A stretch of 64,000 bases of DNA. Source: Gaiellales bacterium (lineage in GTDB: Bacteria > Actinomycetota > Thermoleophilia > Gaiellales > JAICJC01). A program made the translations under genes and the position numbers. The DNA lies in contig DASUHM010000035.1 of NCBI GenBank assembly GCA_036273515.1, forward strand, positions 1 through 64,000, read 5' to 3'. The notes under the pieces were generated by a model. That model did no database searches and had not been told where the DNA came from. It worked only from the letters and a program-made list of their open reading frames with translations. Numbering within the stretch: position 1 is the stretch's first letter; every line of letters starts with the position of its first letter. Shown here piece by piece: positions 1 through 10,641 of the stretch.

Positions 1-34
1 GAAGCGGACGCTCTCCCAGCTGAGCTATGCGCCC
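1..34 (-). tRNA. tRNA, 5' part only (cut by window edge), possibly Ala
   Basis: Read on the minus strand, these bases give the 5' half of a tRNA: acceptor strand GGGCGCA, TA, a D-arm GCTC...GAGC, then the first side of the anticodon stem. The sequence ends just after the first anticodon base, which would be C. The D-arm is Ala-like and Ala-CGC would fit, but the identity cannot be fixed without the missing half. Confidence 0.85.
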
Positions 35-259
35 CTGGCACGGCCGCTCTTGCAGCCGTCCTGGTCGAAAGAGTGTACCGGCCGCTGGCGAGCGGCGTGG
101 CTGCGACCAACGGTCGCTCCGCCCCCGTCCGACGACTAGGCGACCGGCGTACGCCGATACCTCGCGCCGTCACGCACGGCCTCGCGATCGCGCTGTACGC
201 GGACCTGACGTTCGCCGAGTGGCGGGCCATGCCGTTCCCGGCGGTGATCGAGCGCTGAG

Positions 260-1246
260 TCAGAACTCGACGTGGGTGCCGATGCCGGCGGCTCGGGCGG
301 CGGCCAGGACGGCGGCGGCGGCCGCCGCGTCCTGCGCGGCGACGCCCACCGACTTGTAGAGCGTGATCTGGTCGGCACGCGTGCGGCCCGTCCGCGTGCC
401 GGTGACGAGCTCGCCCAGCTCCGCGTGCACGTGATCGGCCGTGATCGCCCCGTCGCGTATCGCCCAGCCGATCTCGTTCGAGCCGGCCGGGAACGGCGCC
501 AGTGCCGCCGCCCGCGACTCGACCACGAGCAGCGAGCGGGCCACCGCTTCGGCGTCCAGCTCGCGCCCGGCACCGTTCACGCCCACCGAAGTCACGTGCA
601 TCCCCGGCTCCAGCCAGGCTCCCTCGACCACCGGCTCGGGCGAGTGGCTGCAGGCGCACACGATGTCGGCGCCGGCGATCGCCTCGCGATAGCCGGCCGC
701 CGCCACGGCCGGCACGCCCAGCTCGGCCCCGAGCGCGGCCGCGAGCGCCTCGGCCTTGGCCCGGTCGCGACCGGCCACGCGCACCTCGCTCAACCGTCGT
801 ACCCGTGCCAGCGCGCGTCCGTGCGAGCGGGCCTGGACGCCGGTGCCGAGGATCCCCAGCACCGCCGCATCCTCGCGGGCGAGCAACCGCGCCGAGAGCG
901 CCGAACCCGCGGCAGTGCGAGCGGCGGTGATGACCTCGCCGTCCATGACCGCCTGCGGCACCCCGGTGTCGGGGTCGAACGCGGCGATCAGGGCGACGTG
1001 GCTCGGCAGGCCGCGCGCAGGGTTCTGCGGGAACTGGCCGACCAGCTTGGCGGCGAGCGCGCCGGCCCCCGGGACGTAGGCCGGCATCGCCAGCAGCGCC
1101 CCGCCGACCGGCTCGACCATCGCGGCATTTCGCTGCGGCACCGACGCGACGCCGCTCGAGAGCTCGGCCATGGCGGCCGCGACCGCATCGACGAGAGCGT
1201 CCAGGTCGAGGACGGCCTCCACATCGCGCCGGGACAGGATCAGCAC
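260..1246 (-). CDS. ornithine cyclodeaminase / mu-crystallin family protein
   Basis: NAD(P)-binding enzyme of the family that includes ornithine cyclodeaminase, archaeal-type alanine dehydrogenase and pyrroline-2-carboxylate reductase; which reaction it performs cannot be told from sequence. It has about 328 residues, the normal family length. The N-terminal substrate half contains AAKLVGQFP with the conserved Lys. A Rossmann site GILGTGVQARSH lies near residue 133, and LYKSVGVAAQD is close to the C terminus. I start at the GTG at 1246 because family similarity begins there (VLILSRRDVEAVL). The open frame continues to 1480, but that extension is Arg-rich and would overlap the divergent gene. 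GAGAAT lies 6 bases before the GTG, a weak version of the leaderless promoters seen elsewhere in this window. Confidence 0.88.
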   Translation of the reverse strand: MLILSRRDVEAVLDLDALVDAVAAAMAELSSGVASVPQRNAAMVEPVGGALLAMPAYVPGAGALAAKLVGQFPQNPARGLPSHVALIAAFDPDTGVPQAVMDGEVITAARTAAGSALSARLLAREDAAVLGILGTGVQARSHGRALARVRRLSEVRVAGRDRAKAEALAAALGAELGVPAVAAAGYREAIAGADIVCACSHSPEPVVEGAWLEPGMHVTSVGVNGAGRELDAEAVARSLLVVESRAAALAPFPAGSNEIGWAIRDGAITADHVHAELGELVTGTRTGRTRADQITLYKSVGVAAQDAAAAAAVLAAARAAGIGTHVEF

Positions 1247-1370
1247 CGGCCGATTCTCGACGCCCGCGGGCCGGCGCGTCAACCGGGACCCGGGCAGGCG
1301 GTTCACCCGGAAGGGGTACGGAGAGCGGCCCCCGATCCGACGATGACGAGACCGGCCCCGCCTAGGCCTC

Positions 1371-2717
1371 ATGAACCGGATCATCGCCCTCACCATCCTC
1401 TGCACCGCCTCGCTGGCGGCCGGCGTCGTCGTTGCGTCGCCGTCGCTCGCGACCGCGTTTCGCAGCCACCCGCCGCGCATCCATCAGCCCCGTTGGCTGT
1501 GGAACTACTCCGTGTCCGGGCCCGCACCCGGGAGCTCGAACCCCGAGGCCGAGACCGACCCGCCCACGGCTACGGCCCACGCGAAGAAGCACCACCCCGG
1601 CTACACGTGGCCCGCGACGCCCGCCCCGACCGCCGCGACGACGCCGGCCGCGACCACCGAGCCGACGCCGCCGACCGAGCCGACCCCGACCGAGCCGACG
1701 ACGACGACCACGCAGCCGACGAAATCGCACCGGCCGCCCGAGCTCTCCCGCTTCACGCTCCGCAGCGTCGACGCCCGCTGCTTCACCGCGCCGACCGCGC
1801 CCGGCGGCTGGCCGTTCGCGCCCACGACCGCAGTGCACCCGATCCGCGGCAGCTTCGACGAGCCGCGCGACCCGGTGCACATCGGGGTCGACGTCGAGGC
1901 GCCCAGGGACCAGGCGCCGGTCTACGCGATGCAAGCCGGCACCGTCCGCAACATCGCCGCGGACCACTTCGATGTCCACGCCACCCACGGCGCCAGGGGC
2001 ACCTATCTCCAGTACTGGCACGTCAAGCTCGCCGCCGGGATCAAGGCGGGCGCCGTCGTGCGCCGGCGGGAGCTGCTCGGCACGGTCAAGGCAGGGATGA
2101 AGCATGTGCACATCTCCGAGCACGTGCCCGGCTGCGGCCTCGTCGACCCGGCCAGGCCGAAGGGCCTCCTGGCCGACCCGTACAACACCGAGTGGCCGAC
2201 CATCGGTACGCTCAGCGCCTACGCAGCCGGGACGCACGCGTTCGTGCCCCTCAGCCTGTCGCAGTCGCCCGCCGACCTCACCGATCCCGCGCAGCCGGTC
2301 GACCTCGACCACCTCTCCGGCACCGTCGACCTGCGCGCGAGCGTGACCGACATGCCCAAGGTGCGGATGCAGCACAACCCCCAGCTGCCCCTCGCACCGG
2401 CGGCGATCCGGGCCTACCTGACGCCGTCCGCGAACACCCACCGGCACCTGACGATGCGCCTGATCTTCGACGGCTCGAAGCTCCTGCCCGACGGCGCCGG
2501 ACTGTGGCGCTACTGGGCCTTCGGCACCTACCGCCAGAACGGCTGCTACTTCACCGCCGACGGCAGCTGCGGCATGCAGATGGTCTGGCACGTCGGCGGC
2601 CCGAAGGGCCTCAACACCCGCTCCGTGCCGAACGGCTCGTACAAGTACTGCGTCGAGGCGCTCACGATCGCGGGCGTCGACGCCCGCCGCTGCACCGCGG
2701 TCAAGATCGCGAACTAG
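1371..2717 (+). CDS. secreted M23/LytM-type peptidase-like protein
   Basis: Exported protein of 448 residues. The N terminus is a signal peptide (MNRIIALTILCTASLAAGV...), followed by a long Pro/Thr-rich low-complexity linker (about residues 60-125) of the kind that spans or decorates the cell wall. Residues about 150-250 form an M23 (LytM) fold: HIGVD supplies His170 and Asp174, and KHVHIS supplies His245 and His247, so the metal and catalytic positions of M23 endopeptidases are all present. The C-terminal 170 residues are a separate domain that I do not recognise. A peptidoglycan role is likely from the fold, but the domain is short and some M23-like domains are inactive. No clear ribosome site precedes the ATG. 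Confidence 0.72.
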   Translation: MNRIIALTILCTASLAAGVVVASPSLATAFRSHPPRIHQPRWLWNYSVSGPAPGSSNPEAETDPPTATAHAKKHHPGYTWPATPAPTAATTPAATTEPTPPTEPTPTEPTTTTTQPTKSHRPPELSRFTLRSVDARCFTAPTAPGGWPFAPTTAVHPIRGSFDEPRDPVHIGVDVEAPRDQAPVYAMQAGTVRNIAADHFDVHATHGARGTYLQYWHVKLAAGIKAGAVVRRRELLGTVKAGMKHVHISEHVPGCGLVDPARPKGLLADPYNTEWPTIGTLSAYAAGTHAFVPLSLSQSPADLTDPAQPVDLDHLSGTVDLRASVTDMPKVRMQHNPQLPLAPAAIRAYLTPSANTHRHLTMRLIFDGSKLLPDGAGLWRYWAFGTYRQNGCYFTADGSCGMQMVWHVGGPKGLNTRSVPNGSYKYCVEALTIAGVDARRCTAVKIAN

Positions 2718-2733
2718 ACAAGGCGCGCACCAA

Positions 2734-2776
2734 AGGGGGTCAGACCCCTTCTGGTGCATACCCGGTGCCAGGCACC
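2734..2776. repeat. two REP-like palindromic cores
   Basis: Contains GGGGTC-A-GACCCC (2736-2748) and GGTGCC-A-GGCACC (2764-2776), both 6-base arms around a central A. The same cores recur at 31503, 36414, 40681, 40714, 48488, 50950 and 59694. The rest of the spacer 2718-3032 holds no convincing gene apart from a weak small ORF. Confidence 0.8.
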
Positions 2777-2888
2777 TGGTATTCATCGTCTCCCCGTGCA
2801 TCCCCCTCCCGCAGCAGGCCTTCGCCGCCGAGGTCGACCCGGCGCCCCTACCCGGCGGCCTGGCGCTGGGTCGAGGGGCGCCACGCCG

Positions 2889-3029
2889 ATGACCGACCCG
2901 CGACCGCCGGCCGTGATCGACTTCACGCCCGGATGGCGGCCGGCCGGATACCAGACTGCGGTGGTGGTCGCCGCCCTCCTCCCGGCGGTGGAGCGGGCCA
3001 CCCGCCGGCTCGCCGGGAAGGCCGTCTAG
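2889..3029 (+). CDS. possible small protein (46 aa), unsupported
   Basis: A 46-codon open frame starting MTDPRPPAVIDFTPGWRP, with GAGGGG about 10 bases before the ATG. It resembles no family I know, has one mildly hydrophobic stretch, and ends just before the convergent tRNA-Ser gene. In DNA this GC-rich an open frame of this length can arise by chance, so it is listed only as a candidate. Confidence 0.2.
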   Translation: MTDPRPPAVIDFTPGWRPAGYQTAVVVAALLPAVERATRRLAGKAV

Positions 3030-3032
3030 CAG

Positions 3033-3123
3033 CGGAGAGGGCGGGATTCGAACCCGCGAACGAGGAAACCCCCCGTTACGCGATTTCCAGTCGCGCTCCT
3101 TAAGCCAACTCGGACACCTCTCC
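3033..3123 (-). tRNA. tRNA-Ser (GGA)
   Basis: Class II tRNA of 91 nt with the long variable arm of serine tRNAs. The acceptor stem GGAGAGG (3117-3123) pairs with 3034-3040, the T-stem is 3041-3045/3053-3057 with TTCGAAT in the loop, and the anticodon loop reads CTGGAAA, giving anticodon GGA. The discriminator is G, as expected for Ser. CCA is not encoded. Confidence 0.97.
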
Positions 3124-3175
3124 GGGCCGACGGAGTATGCCACCCGCTTGCCGCACGCGTCTGGATCCGGAATAG

Positions 3176-3181
3176 TAGGCT
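3176..3181 (+). promoter_or_regulatory. -10 element, cyclic-nucleotide-binding gene
   Basis: TAGGCT about 45 bases before the ATG at 3226, leaving a leader of roughly 38 nt that contains a GCGAGG ribosome site. No convincing -35 at the usual spacing. Confidence 0.4.
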
Positions 3182-3225
3182 GGTTAGGGCACGTTCTTCC
3201 CGGAGACGAAGCGAGGTACCCACGG

Positions 3226-3654
3226 ATGGCAGACGACCGCCTTGAGACTCTGCGCAAGGTTTCACTCTTCGAAGGGCTCACCGACCGTGAGCTCGAGGCC
3301 GTTGCGCACGCAGCCAAGGAGCGCCGGTTCGACACCGGAGACACCGTCGTCGTCGAGGGCGAGGGCGGCGTCGGCTTCTTCGTCATCGCCGAGGGCACGG
3401 CCCGGGTCGAGGCCCGCGGCGAGCGCCTTGGGACGATCTCGCGCGGCGGCTCGTTCGGCGAGGTGGCCCTGCTCGACGACTCCGGGAAGCGCAGCGCGAC
3501 GGTGATCGCCGAGTCGCCGCTGCGCGTCTACGGGCTCACCGCCTGGCAGTTCACGCCGCTGCTCGAGCAGCATCCGTCGATCGCGATCAAGATCGCGAAG
3601 ATGCTCGCCCGCCGGCTGCGCGAGGCCGAAGAGCGCGCGGCACCCGTCGGCTGA
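3226..3654 (+). CDS. stand-alone cyclic nucleotide-binding domain protein
   Basis: 142-residue protein that is essentially one cyclic-nucleotide-binding (CRP-type beta-roll) domain plus a C-terminal helix rich in Arg and Glu. The phosphate-binding cassette is intact: FGEVALLDDSGKRSATV has the conserved Glu and Arg that hold the cyclic nucleotide. There is no DNA-binding domain, kinase domain or channel, so it could act as a small sensor subunit for a partner encoded elsewhere. The ATG at 3226 is chosen over the upstream in-frame ATG (3148) because the domain begins right after it and GCGAGG precedes it. It lies just upstream of the SRP RNA gene. Confidence 0.85.
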   Translation: MADDRLETLRKVSLFEGLTDRELEAVAHAAKERRFDTGDTVVVEGEGGVGFFVIAEGTARVEARGERLGTISRGGSFGEVALLDDSGKRSATVIAESPLRVYGLTAWQFTPLLEQHPSIAIKIAKMLARRLREAEERAAPVG

Positions 3655-3669
3655 ACGCCCGCCTGCTGG

Positions 3670-3675
3670 TAGCAT
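3670..3675 (+). promoter_or_regulatory. -10 element of SRP RNA
   Basis: TAGCAT, placed so that transcription would start about base 3681-3682, exactly where the 5' strand of the closing helix of the SRP RNA begins. Confidence 0.55.
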
Positions 3676-3680
3676 CCCGC

Positions 3681-3955
3681 GCGACCGTGCTAGGCGGGGA
3701 GCTAGCGGTTCCCTGTACCGGCAATCCGCTCTAGCCGGGCTGAATTCCCGCCCCAGGGGCGGTCGGATTCGGGAGAGGGCCTGCGCAGTTGGTGCTGAGC
3801 GCCAGGTCCCACGCAACGGAGGCTTGCGAACCGCGTCAGGTCCGGAAGGAAGCAGCGCTAAGCAATGTCACCCGGGTGCCGTGGGCGAGCCTGGCAGGAG
3901 CCGGCGGCGTGAGCACCGCCCGGGGCCGGCGCTTCGAAGGCGGGTGCACGGTCGT
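3681..3955 (+). ncRNA. ffs: signal recognition particle RNA, large bacterial type
   Basis: RNA scaffold of the signal recognition particle, which binds Ffh and targets membrane proteins during translation. The S-domain signature is clear: GTCAGGTCCGG at 3835 followed by AAGGAAGCAGC is the GNAR-type tetraloop and asymmetric loop bound by Ffh. The 5' part, GTGCTAGGCGGGGAGC with CCGCTCTAGC further on, is the Alu-type domain found in long (about 270 nt) SRP RNAs. The ends pair: CGACCGTGC at 3682-3690 with GCACGGTCG at 3946-3954. The exact ends are set by that helix. Its position before dnaX is common in bacteria. Confidence 0.93.
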
Positions 3956-4003
3956 TTCATCCCTCTGCCGTCCGGGGCCCTCAGCCCGGCCCCGCGGCAT
4001 CGG

Positions 4004-4009
4004 TAAGCT
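4004..4009 (+). promoter_or_regulatory. -10 element, dnaX operon (leaderless)
   Basis: TAAGCT with 8 bases to the dnaX ATG, so the mRNA would start at or next to the start codon. Confidence 0.5.
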
Positions 4010-4017
4010 GCAACCGC

Positions 4018-5667
4018 ATGTCCGCCCTCTACCGCAAGCACCGCCCGCGAGACTTCGACGAGTTCTCGCCCGGCCAGCCGCACGTCGTCCAGACGCTGCG
4101 TAACGCGGTCGAGATGGACCGGGTCGCGCATGCCTACCTCTTCGCCGGGCCGCGCGGCACGGGCAAGACGTCGATGGCGAAGATCCTGGCCAAGGCGCTC
4201 AACTGCGAGCGCGGCCCGACGACGACGCCGTGCAAGGAGTGCGAGGCGTGCCGCAGCATCCACGAGGCCACCTCGATCGACGTGATCGAGCTCGACGCGG
4301 CCAGCCACCGCGGCATCGACGACATCCGCGAGATCCGCGACCGGGTGGCGCTCCAGCCGGTGCGCGGGCGGCGCAAGGTCTACATCATCGACGAGGCCCA
4401 CATGCTGACGAAGGAGGCCTCGAACGCCGTCCTGAAGACGCTCGAGGAGCCGCCGCCGCACGCCGTCTTCGTGCTCTGCACGACCGAGATGGCGGCCATG
4501 CTGCCGACGATCCGGAGCCGCTGCCAGCGCTTCGCGTTCGCCCGGCCCGGCCTGCCCGAGATCTCGACGGTGCTGCACCGGATCGCCCGGGCCGAGTCGA
4601 TCGAGATCGAGCCGGCGGCGGTCACGATGATCGCCCGCGCGGCCGGGGGCAGCTTCCGCGACGCCGTCTCGGCGCTCGACCAGCTGGCCACCGCCTGCCC
4701 CGACGCGATCACCGTCGCCGCCGTGCGCGACCTGCTGGGCACGACCGACGCCGAGGTGCTCCTGCGCATCGTCGACCTGGTGGCCGACGGCGACGCCGCC
4801 GGCTGTCTGCGGCTCGTCGACGAACAGGCCGATTCGGGCACCGACCTCGGCATGTTCGTGGCCGACCTGCTCGGCCACCTGCGCTTCGTGTTCCTGAACC
4901 AGCAGCTCGGCGAGCTCCCGGCCGACGCCCCGCTGACCGAGGACGAGCGCGCCCGCATCGGCGCGCAGTCGGGCCGGATCAGCCCCGGCGCCGTCCACCG
5001 GCTGGTGGACATGCTGCGCGACGTGCTCGAGCAGGTGCGCGAGGGCGCCGACCCGCGCCTCCCGCTCGAGCTCGCGCTCGTACGGGTGTGCCGGCCCGCC
5101 GCAGACCTCTCTCTCGACGCGCTCAACCAGCGCATCTCGGCGCTCGAGACCCGGGCCGGCGGAAACGCCCCCGCGCCTCCTCCGCCCGCGCCGACGCCCG
5201 GCCCCGCGGCCGCCGCGACGTCGCCGCCGCCCGCCGGCCCGCCGCCGGAGCCGCCGCCCCCCTCGGACCTGACGGCGGCGGTGAGCACGCCCGACCTGGA
5301 GCAGCTCACGGCCAGCTGGAGCGACGCGATCGTGCCCGAGATCGGCCGCCGCTCGATGCCGCTCCAGTCGCTCATGCAGTACGCCAGTCCGCGCGCGCTC
5401 GGCGACGGCGAGGTCGTGCTCGCCTTCCCCCGCTCGCACCAGTTCGCGCTCACGACCGCCGACACGACGCCCAACCGCGAGCTGCTGGAGGAGGTGCTCG
5501 GCCACGCCGTCGGCAGTCCCGTCAGGGTGCGGCTCGAGGTGGCGCCGGCCGACGCGGAGTCCGAGGCCCCGGCGGCCGAGCAGGAGCCCGAGCCGATCGA
5601 CGAGGACGATCTGCTCATAGAGCTCAAGGAGAAGTTCGACGCCCGCGAGATCGAGGAGCGAAGGTGA
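4018..5667 (+). CDS. dnaX: DNA polymerase III subunit gamma/tau
   Basis: Clamp-loader ATPase of the replicative polymerase, 549 residues. The AAA+ core carries Walker A GPRGTGKT (near residue 45), a zinc site with the C-x-x-C-x-x-C cluster CKECEAC, DEAH (near 124) and the sensor/arginine-finger segment TIRSRCQRF. After about residue 365 there is a Pro/Ala-rich linker and a short C-terminal domain. It heads an operon: its stop overlaps the GTG start of ybaB. No ribosome site is visible before the ATG, consistent with a leaderless message. Confidence 0.96.
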   Translation: MSALYRKHRPRDFDEFSPGQPHVVQTLRNAVEMDRVAHAYLFAGPRGTGKTSMAKILAKALNCERGPTTTPCKECEACRSIHEATSIDVIELDAASHRGIDDIREIRDRVALQPVRGRRKVYIIDEAHMLTKEASNAVLKTLEEPPPHAVFVLCTTEMAAMLPTIRSRCQRFAFARPGLPEISTVLHRIARAESIEIEPAAVTMIARAAGGSFRDAVSALDQLATACPDAITVAAVRDLLGTTDAEVLLRIVDLVADGDAAGCLRLVDEQADSGTDLGMFVADLLGHLRFVFLNQQLGELPADAPLTEDERARIGAQSGRISPGAVHRLVDMLRDVLEQVREGADPRLPLELALVRVCRPAADLSLDALNQRISALETRAGGNAPAPPPPAPTPGPAAAATSPPPAGPPPEPPPPSDLTAAVSTPDLEQLTASWSDAIVPEIGRRSMPLQSLMQYASPRALGDGEVVLAFPRSHQFALTTADTTPNRELLEEVLGHAVGSPVRVRLEVAPADAESEAPAAEQEPEPIDEDDLLIELKEKFDAREIEERR

Positions 5668-5987
5668 CCAAGATCGACCCGCAGAAGATGATGGCCCAGC
5701 TGGGCAAGATGCAGGAGCAGATGGCCCAGGCACAGGAGGAGCTCAAGACCGCGTTCGTCGAGCACAGCGCCGGCGGCGGCGCCGTGACCGTGAAGGCGTC
5801 CGGCTCGCTCGAGATCGTCGACATCCAGATCAAGCCGGAGGCCATCGACCCCGACGACCCGGAGATGCTGCAGGACCTGCTCGTCTCGGCCGTGAACGGC
5901 GCCATCGCCGCAGCCCAGAACCTGCAGCAGCAGAAGATGATGGGCCAGCTCGGCGGCCTGGGCGGGCTCGGCCTCCCCGGCATGTAA
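5664..5987 (+). CDS. ybaB: YbaB/EbfC family nucleoid-associated protein
   Basis: 107-residue DNA-binding protein that accompanies dnaX and recR in most bacteria. It starts with GTG overlapping the dnaX stop (GTGA), giving VTKIDPQKMMAQLGKMQEQ. The N-terminal Gln/Met-rich helix is followed by the family core VKASGSLEIVDIQIKPEA, with a Gly/Leu-rich tail. Family members form dimeric tweezers that bind DNA without strong sequence preference. An ATG eight codons on is an alternative start. Confidence 0.92.
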   Translation: MTKIDPQKMMAQLGKMQEQMAQAQEELKTAFVEHSAGGGAVTVKASGSLEIVDIQIKPEAIDPDDPEMLQDLLVSAVNGAIAAAQNLQQQKMMGQLGGLGGLGLPGM

Positions 5988-5993
5988 GCGCCG

Positions 5994-6584
5994 GTGTACG
6001 CCCCGTCGGTCGACAACCTCATCGTCCAGCTTGCCCGCCTGCCGGGCGTCGGCCGGCGCACCGCCCAGCGGCTCGCGTTCCACCTCCTGAAGGCGTCCGA
6101 GGCGGACGCGCTCGCCCTCGCCGACGCGATCCGCGAGGTGAAGGAGCGGATCGGCTTCTGCACCGAGTGCGGCAACCTGGCCGAGGAGCCGCTCTGCCAG
6201 ATCTGCTCCGACGCGCGGCGCGACCGGTCGCTGATCTGCGTCGTGGAGGACCCGTCCGACCTGGTGGCGCTCGAGCGCACCCACGAGTACCGCGGCCTCT
6301 ACCACGTGCTCGGCGGGGCGCTCTCGCCGATCGACGGCGTCGACCCCGAGGACCTGCGCATCGCCGAGCTCGTCGCCCGCGTCGAGCGTGGCGGCGTGGC
6401 CGAGGTGCTGCTCGCCACCAACCCGACGATGACCGGCGAGGCGACAGCGGCGTACCTGGCCGACCGTTTGCGCGATCGTACCCGGGTCACCCGGCTCGCC
6501 AGCGGGCTGCCGGTGGGCGGGGATCTGGAGTACGCAGACGAGGTGACGCTGGGGCGGGCCCTGGCGGGAAGGAGAGAGATGTGA
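5994..6584 (+). CDS. recR: recombination mediator protein RecR
   Basis: Recombinational repair protein acting with RecF and RecO to load RecA at gapped DNA. The 196 residues are full length: a helix-hairpin-helix [14 protein letters not shown], a four-Cys zinc finger (CTEC...CQIC, about residues 56-71), and a Toprim domain beginning [12 protein letters not shown]. The start is a GTG six bases after the ybaB stop. Its own stop overlaps the GTG of the following decarboxylase, and a strong GGAAGGAGAG lies inside its last codons. Confidence 0.96.
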   Translation: MYAPSVDNLIVQLARLPGVGRRTAQRLAFHLLKASEADALALADAIREVKERIGFCTECGNLAEEPLCQICSDARRDRSLICVVEDPSDLVALERTHEYRGLYHVLGGALSPIDGVDPEDLRIAELVARVERGGVAEVLLATNPTMTGEATAAYLADRLRDRTRVTRLASGLPVGGDLEYADEVTLGRALAGRREM

Positions 6585-7984
6585 GCGCCGAGCGCGAGCC
6601 ATCCGTCGACCAGGCGATCGCCGATCCGGGGGCGATGCACGCCGTCACGCCCGAGATCGAGCGCGCCGCGGAGGGGGTCTTCGACTACGCCCGCGAGCGG
6701 CTGCACGCCAGGCCACGCAACTTCGCCACGGCGCGCACGCCCGCCGAGATGCAGGCGGCCGCCGGAGACACCGTGACCGAGGACGGCATCGGCGCCGACG
6801 CGGCGCTTCGGCTGTTCGCCGAGACGCTCGCCCCGGCCAGCGTCCCTGTCGAGAACACGCGCTTCCTCGCGTTCATCCCCACCGCGCCGACACCGGCCTC
6901 GAAGCTGTTCGACATGGCCCTCTCGGCCACGCCGATGTACGCGGGCAGCTGGCGCAGCTCGGCCGGATCGGTCTACGCCGAGAACCAGGCGCTGCGCTGG
7001 CTGGCCGATCTGGCCGGTCTGCCGGACACGGCGGGCGGCTGCTTCGTCCAGGGCGGCACCGTCGGGAACCTGTCAGCGCTCGTCTCCGCGCGGCACGCCT
7101 ACCGGGCCGAGCGCGGCCGCGACCGCACGCCGCTGCGCGTGGCCGCGACCGGCCAGGCCCACTCGTCGGTCGCCCAGGCGCTCGACGTGATGGACGCCGG
7201 CCTGCTCGAGGTCGAGCCCGACGCGCGCGGCCGCATGACCGGTGCCGCGCTCGAGGCGGCGCTCACCGCCGACGGCGGCGACGGCGTCTTCGCCGTGGCC
7301 GCGACCGGCGGCACGACCAACCTGGGCGTGATCGACGACCTGGCCGGCATCGCCGACGTCTGCGCCCGACGGGGCCTGTGGTTGCACGTCGACGCGGCGT
7401 ACGGCGGCGCGGGCCTCGCGGCGCCCTCCGTGCGGCCCCGGTTCGACGGCATCGAGCGGTGCGACTCGTTCATCGTCGACCCGCACAAGTGGCTCTTCGC
7501 CCCGTTCGACAGCTGCGCGCTGCTCTACCGCAACCCGGAGCTGGCCCAGGCCGCCCACCGCCAGCACGCCGGCTACCTGGACGCCGCCCGCGTCGGGGCC
7601 GACTGGAACCCGTCCGACTACGCCATCCACCTCACCCGCCGTGCCCGCGGCCTGCCCTTCTGGTTCTCCCTCGCCACCCACGGGACGCGCGCCTACACCG
7701 AGGCCGTCGAGCGGACGCTGCGGGTGGCGCGCGAGGCGCGGGCCGAGATCGAGCGGCGCGGCTACCTGGAGCTCGCGAACGACACCGATCTGACGGTGCT
7801 CTGCATCCGCCGCGTCGGCTGGACGGCCGACGACTACCGCGCCTGGAGCGCCCGGAACCTCGAGGACGGCCTCGCCCTGGTCACGCCCACCGAGCTCGAC
7901 GGCGAGATCATGACGCGGATCTGCATCTTGAACCCGCGCACCACCGTCGAGGACGTCGCCGCGATCCTCGACACGATGGCCTGA
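6581..7984 (+). CDS. pyridoxal-dependent group II decarboxylase (copy 1)
   Basis: PLP enzyme of the glutamate / aromatic-L-amino-acid decarboxylase family, 467 residues. The cofactor Lys is in [11 protein letters not shown] (Lys303); the ring-stacking His is in GQAHSSV (about 194), and HVDAAYGG supplies the Asp that binds the pyridine nitrogen. Substrate is unknown. The GTG start overlaps the recR stop and has a near-perfect ribosome site GGAAGGAGAG. A close paralogue follows after 21 bases, so this is a tandem duplication placed between recR and lysC. Confidence 0.9.
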   Translation: MSAEREPSVDQAIADPGAMHAVTPEIERAAEGVFDYARERLHARPRNFATARTPAEMQAAAGDTVTEDGIGADAALRLFAETLAPASVPVENTRFLAFIPTAPTPASKLFDMALSATPMYAGSWRSSAGSVYAENQALRWLADLAGLPDTAGGCFVQGGTVGNLSALVSARHAYRAERGRDRTPLRVAATGQAHSSVAQALDVMDAGLLEVEPDARGRMTGAALEAALTADGGDGVFAVAATGGTTNLGVIDDLAGIADVCARRGLWLHVDAAYGGAGLAAPSVRPRFDGIERCDSFIVDPHKWLFAPFDSCALLYRNPELAQAAHRQHAGYLDAARVGADWNPSDYAIHLTRRARGLPFWFSLATHGTRAYTEAVERTLRVAREARAEIERRGYLELANDTDLTVLCIRRVGWTADDYRAWSARNLEDGLALVTPTELDGEIMTRICILNPRTTVEDVAAILDTMA

Positions 7985-8005
7985 CCCGCCCGCGCGCTTC
8001 CCGCC

Positions 8006-9375
8006 ATGCCCGACCCGACGTCGATGCACCGCTATACGGACGAGACCGAGCGCGTCGCGCAGGCGGCGCTCGCCTACGCCCGCGACCGGCTGCGCCTGCA
8101 CCCTGTGCCGCTCGACGGCCCGCGCACGCCGGACGAGCTGGCGGCCGCGGCGGGCGAGACGATCACGCCGTTCGGCCTGGGCGGCGAGGCGGCGCTACGG
8201 CTCTTCGCCGACGTGCTCGCCGACGCGACCGTCTCGATCGACAATCCCCGCTACCTGGCGTTCATCCCCGGCGCGCCGACTGAGTCGGCGACGCTCTTCG
8301 ACCTCGTCGTCGCCGCGTCGGCGATCTACGGCGGTAGCTGGCTCGAGGGCGCGGGCGCGATCTACGCCGAGAACCAGGCGCTGCGCTGGGTCGCCGATCT
8401 GGCCGGCCTGCCCGACTCGGCGGGCGGCTGCTTCGTCCAGGGCGGCACCGTGGGCAACCTCTCGGCGCTCGTCACCGCCCGCCACGCCTTCCTCGCCGCC
8501 CGCGGCGAGCGGCCGCCGGGGCGGCTGCAGGTGGCCGCCACCGACGAGGTGCACTCCTCGATCGTGACGGCGGCGCAGGTGATGGACGTCGACGTGGTCG
8601 GCGTCCCCACTGACGCCGGCGGGCGGATGCGCGCCGACGCGCTCGAGGCCGCGCTGGCCGACCGGGGCGGTGAGGGCCTCTTCGCGGCCGTCGCGACGGC
8701 CGGCACGACCAACCTGGGCGTCATCGACGACCTGGCCGGGATCGCCGGCGTGTGCGCGCGGCGCGGGATCTGGTTCCACGTCGACGCGGCCTACGGCGGC
8801 GCCGCGCTGGCGGCACCGTCCGTCCGCGACCGCTTCGCCGGCATCGAGCGCTGCGACTCCTTCATCGTCGATCCGCACAAGTGGCTATTCGCCCCGTTCG
8901 ACTGCTGCGCGCTGCTCTACCGGCACCCGGAGCTGGCCCGGGCGGCGCACGCGCAGCACGCCGGCTACCTCGAGCCGCTCCAGGGCGGCGCCGAGTGGAA
9001 CCCGTCCGACTACGCCGTCCATCTCAGCCGCCGGGCCCGCGGCCTGCCCTTCTGGTTCTCGCTCGCCGCCCACGGCACCGAGGCCTACCGGGAGGCGATC
9101 GAGCACACGCTGACGGTCGCCCGCCAGGGCCGGGCCGAGATCGAGGCCCGGCCCTACCTCGAGCTCCTGAACGACCCCGACCTGACGGTGCTCTGCATCC
9201 GCCGCACCGGCTGGGGCGCGGACGACTACCGCGACTGGAGCGCCCGGCTCCTGCGCGAGGGGGCGGCGTTCATCACGCCGACGACGGTCGCGGGCGAGGT
9301 CGTGACCCGGATCGCGATCGTCAACCCGCGCACCACGCGGGAGGACATCGCCGACATCCTGGATACCATGGCGTG

Positions 9376-9376
<1 letters not shown>
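8006..9376 (+). CDS. pyridoxal-dependent group II decarboxylase (copy 2)
   Basis: 456-residue paralogue of the upstream gene. Long blocks are identical, for example [17 protein letters not shown] and [17 protein letters not shown], with cofactor Lys292. The N termini and the substrate-pocket regions differ ([11 protein letters not shown] versus [12 protein letters not shown]), so the two may act on different amino acids. Its TGA overlaps the lysC ATG by one base, so decarboxylase and aspartokinase are translationally coupled. Group II decarboxylases can make aromatic amines, beta-alanine (from aspartate) or GABA; the coupling to the aspartate pathway makes aspartate worth testing, but nothing in the sequence proves it. 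Confidence 0.9.

Positions 9377-10621
<1,245 letters not shown>

Positions 10622-10641
<20 letters not shown>

Noticed and set aside
73-258. Possible 61-codon gene between the first tRNA and the cyclodeaminase-family gene
   Set aside because: No ribosome site or promoter box in position, no recognisable family, and short frames arise easily at this base composition.
272-3103. Plus-strand open frame of more than 900 codons
   Set aside because: Antisense to the ornithine-cyclodeaminase-family gene and out of frame with the M23 gene; ends in tRNA-Ser. No protein family features.
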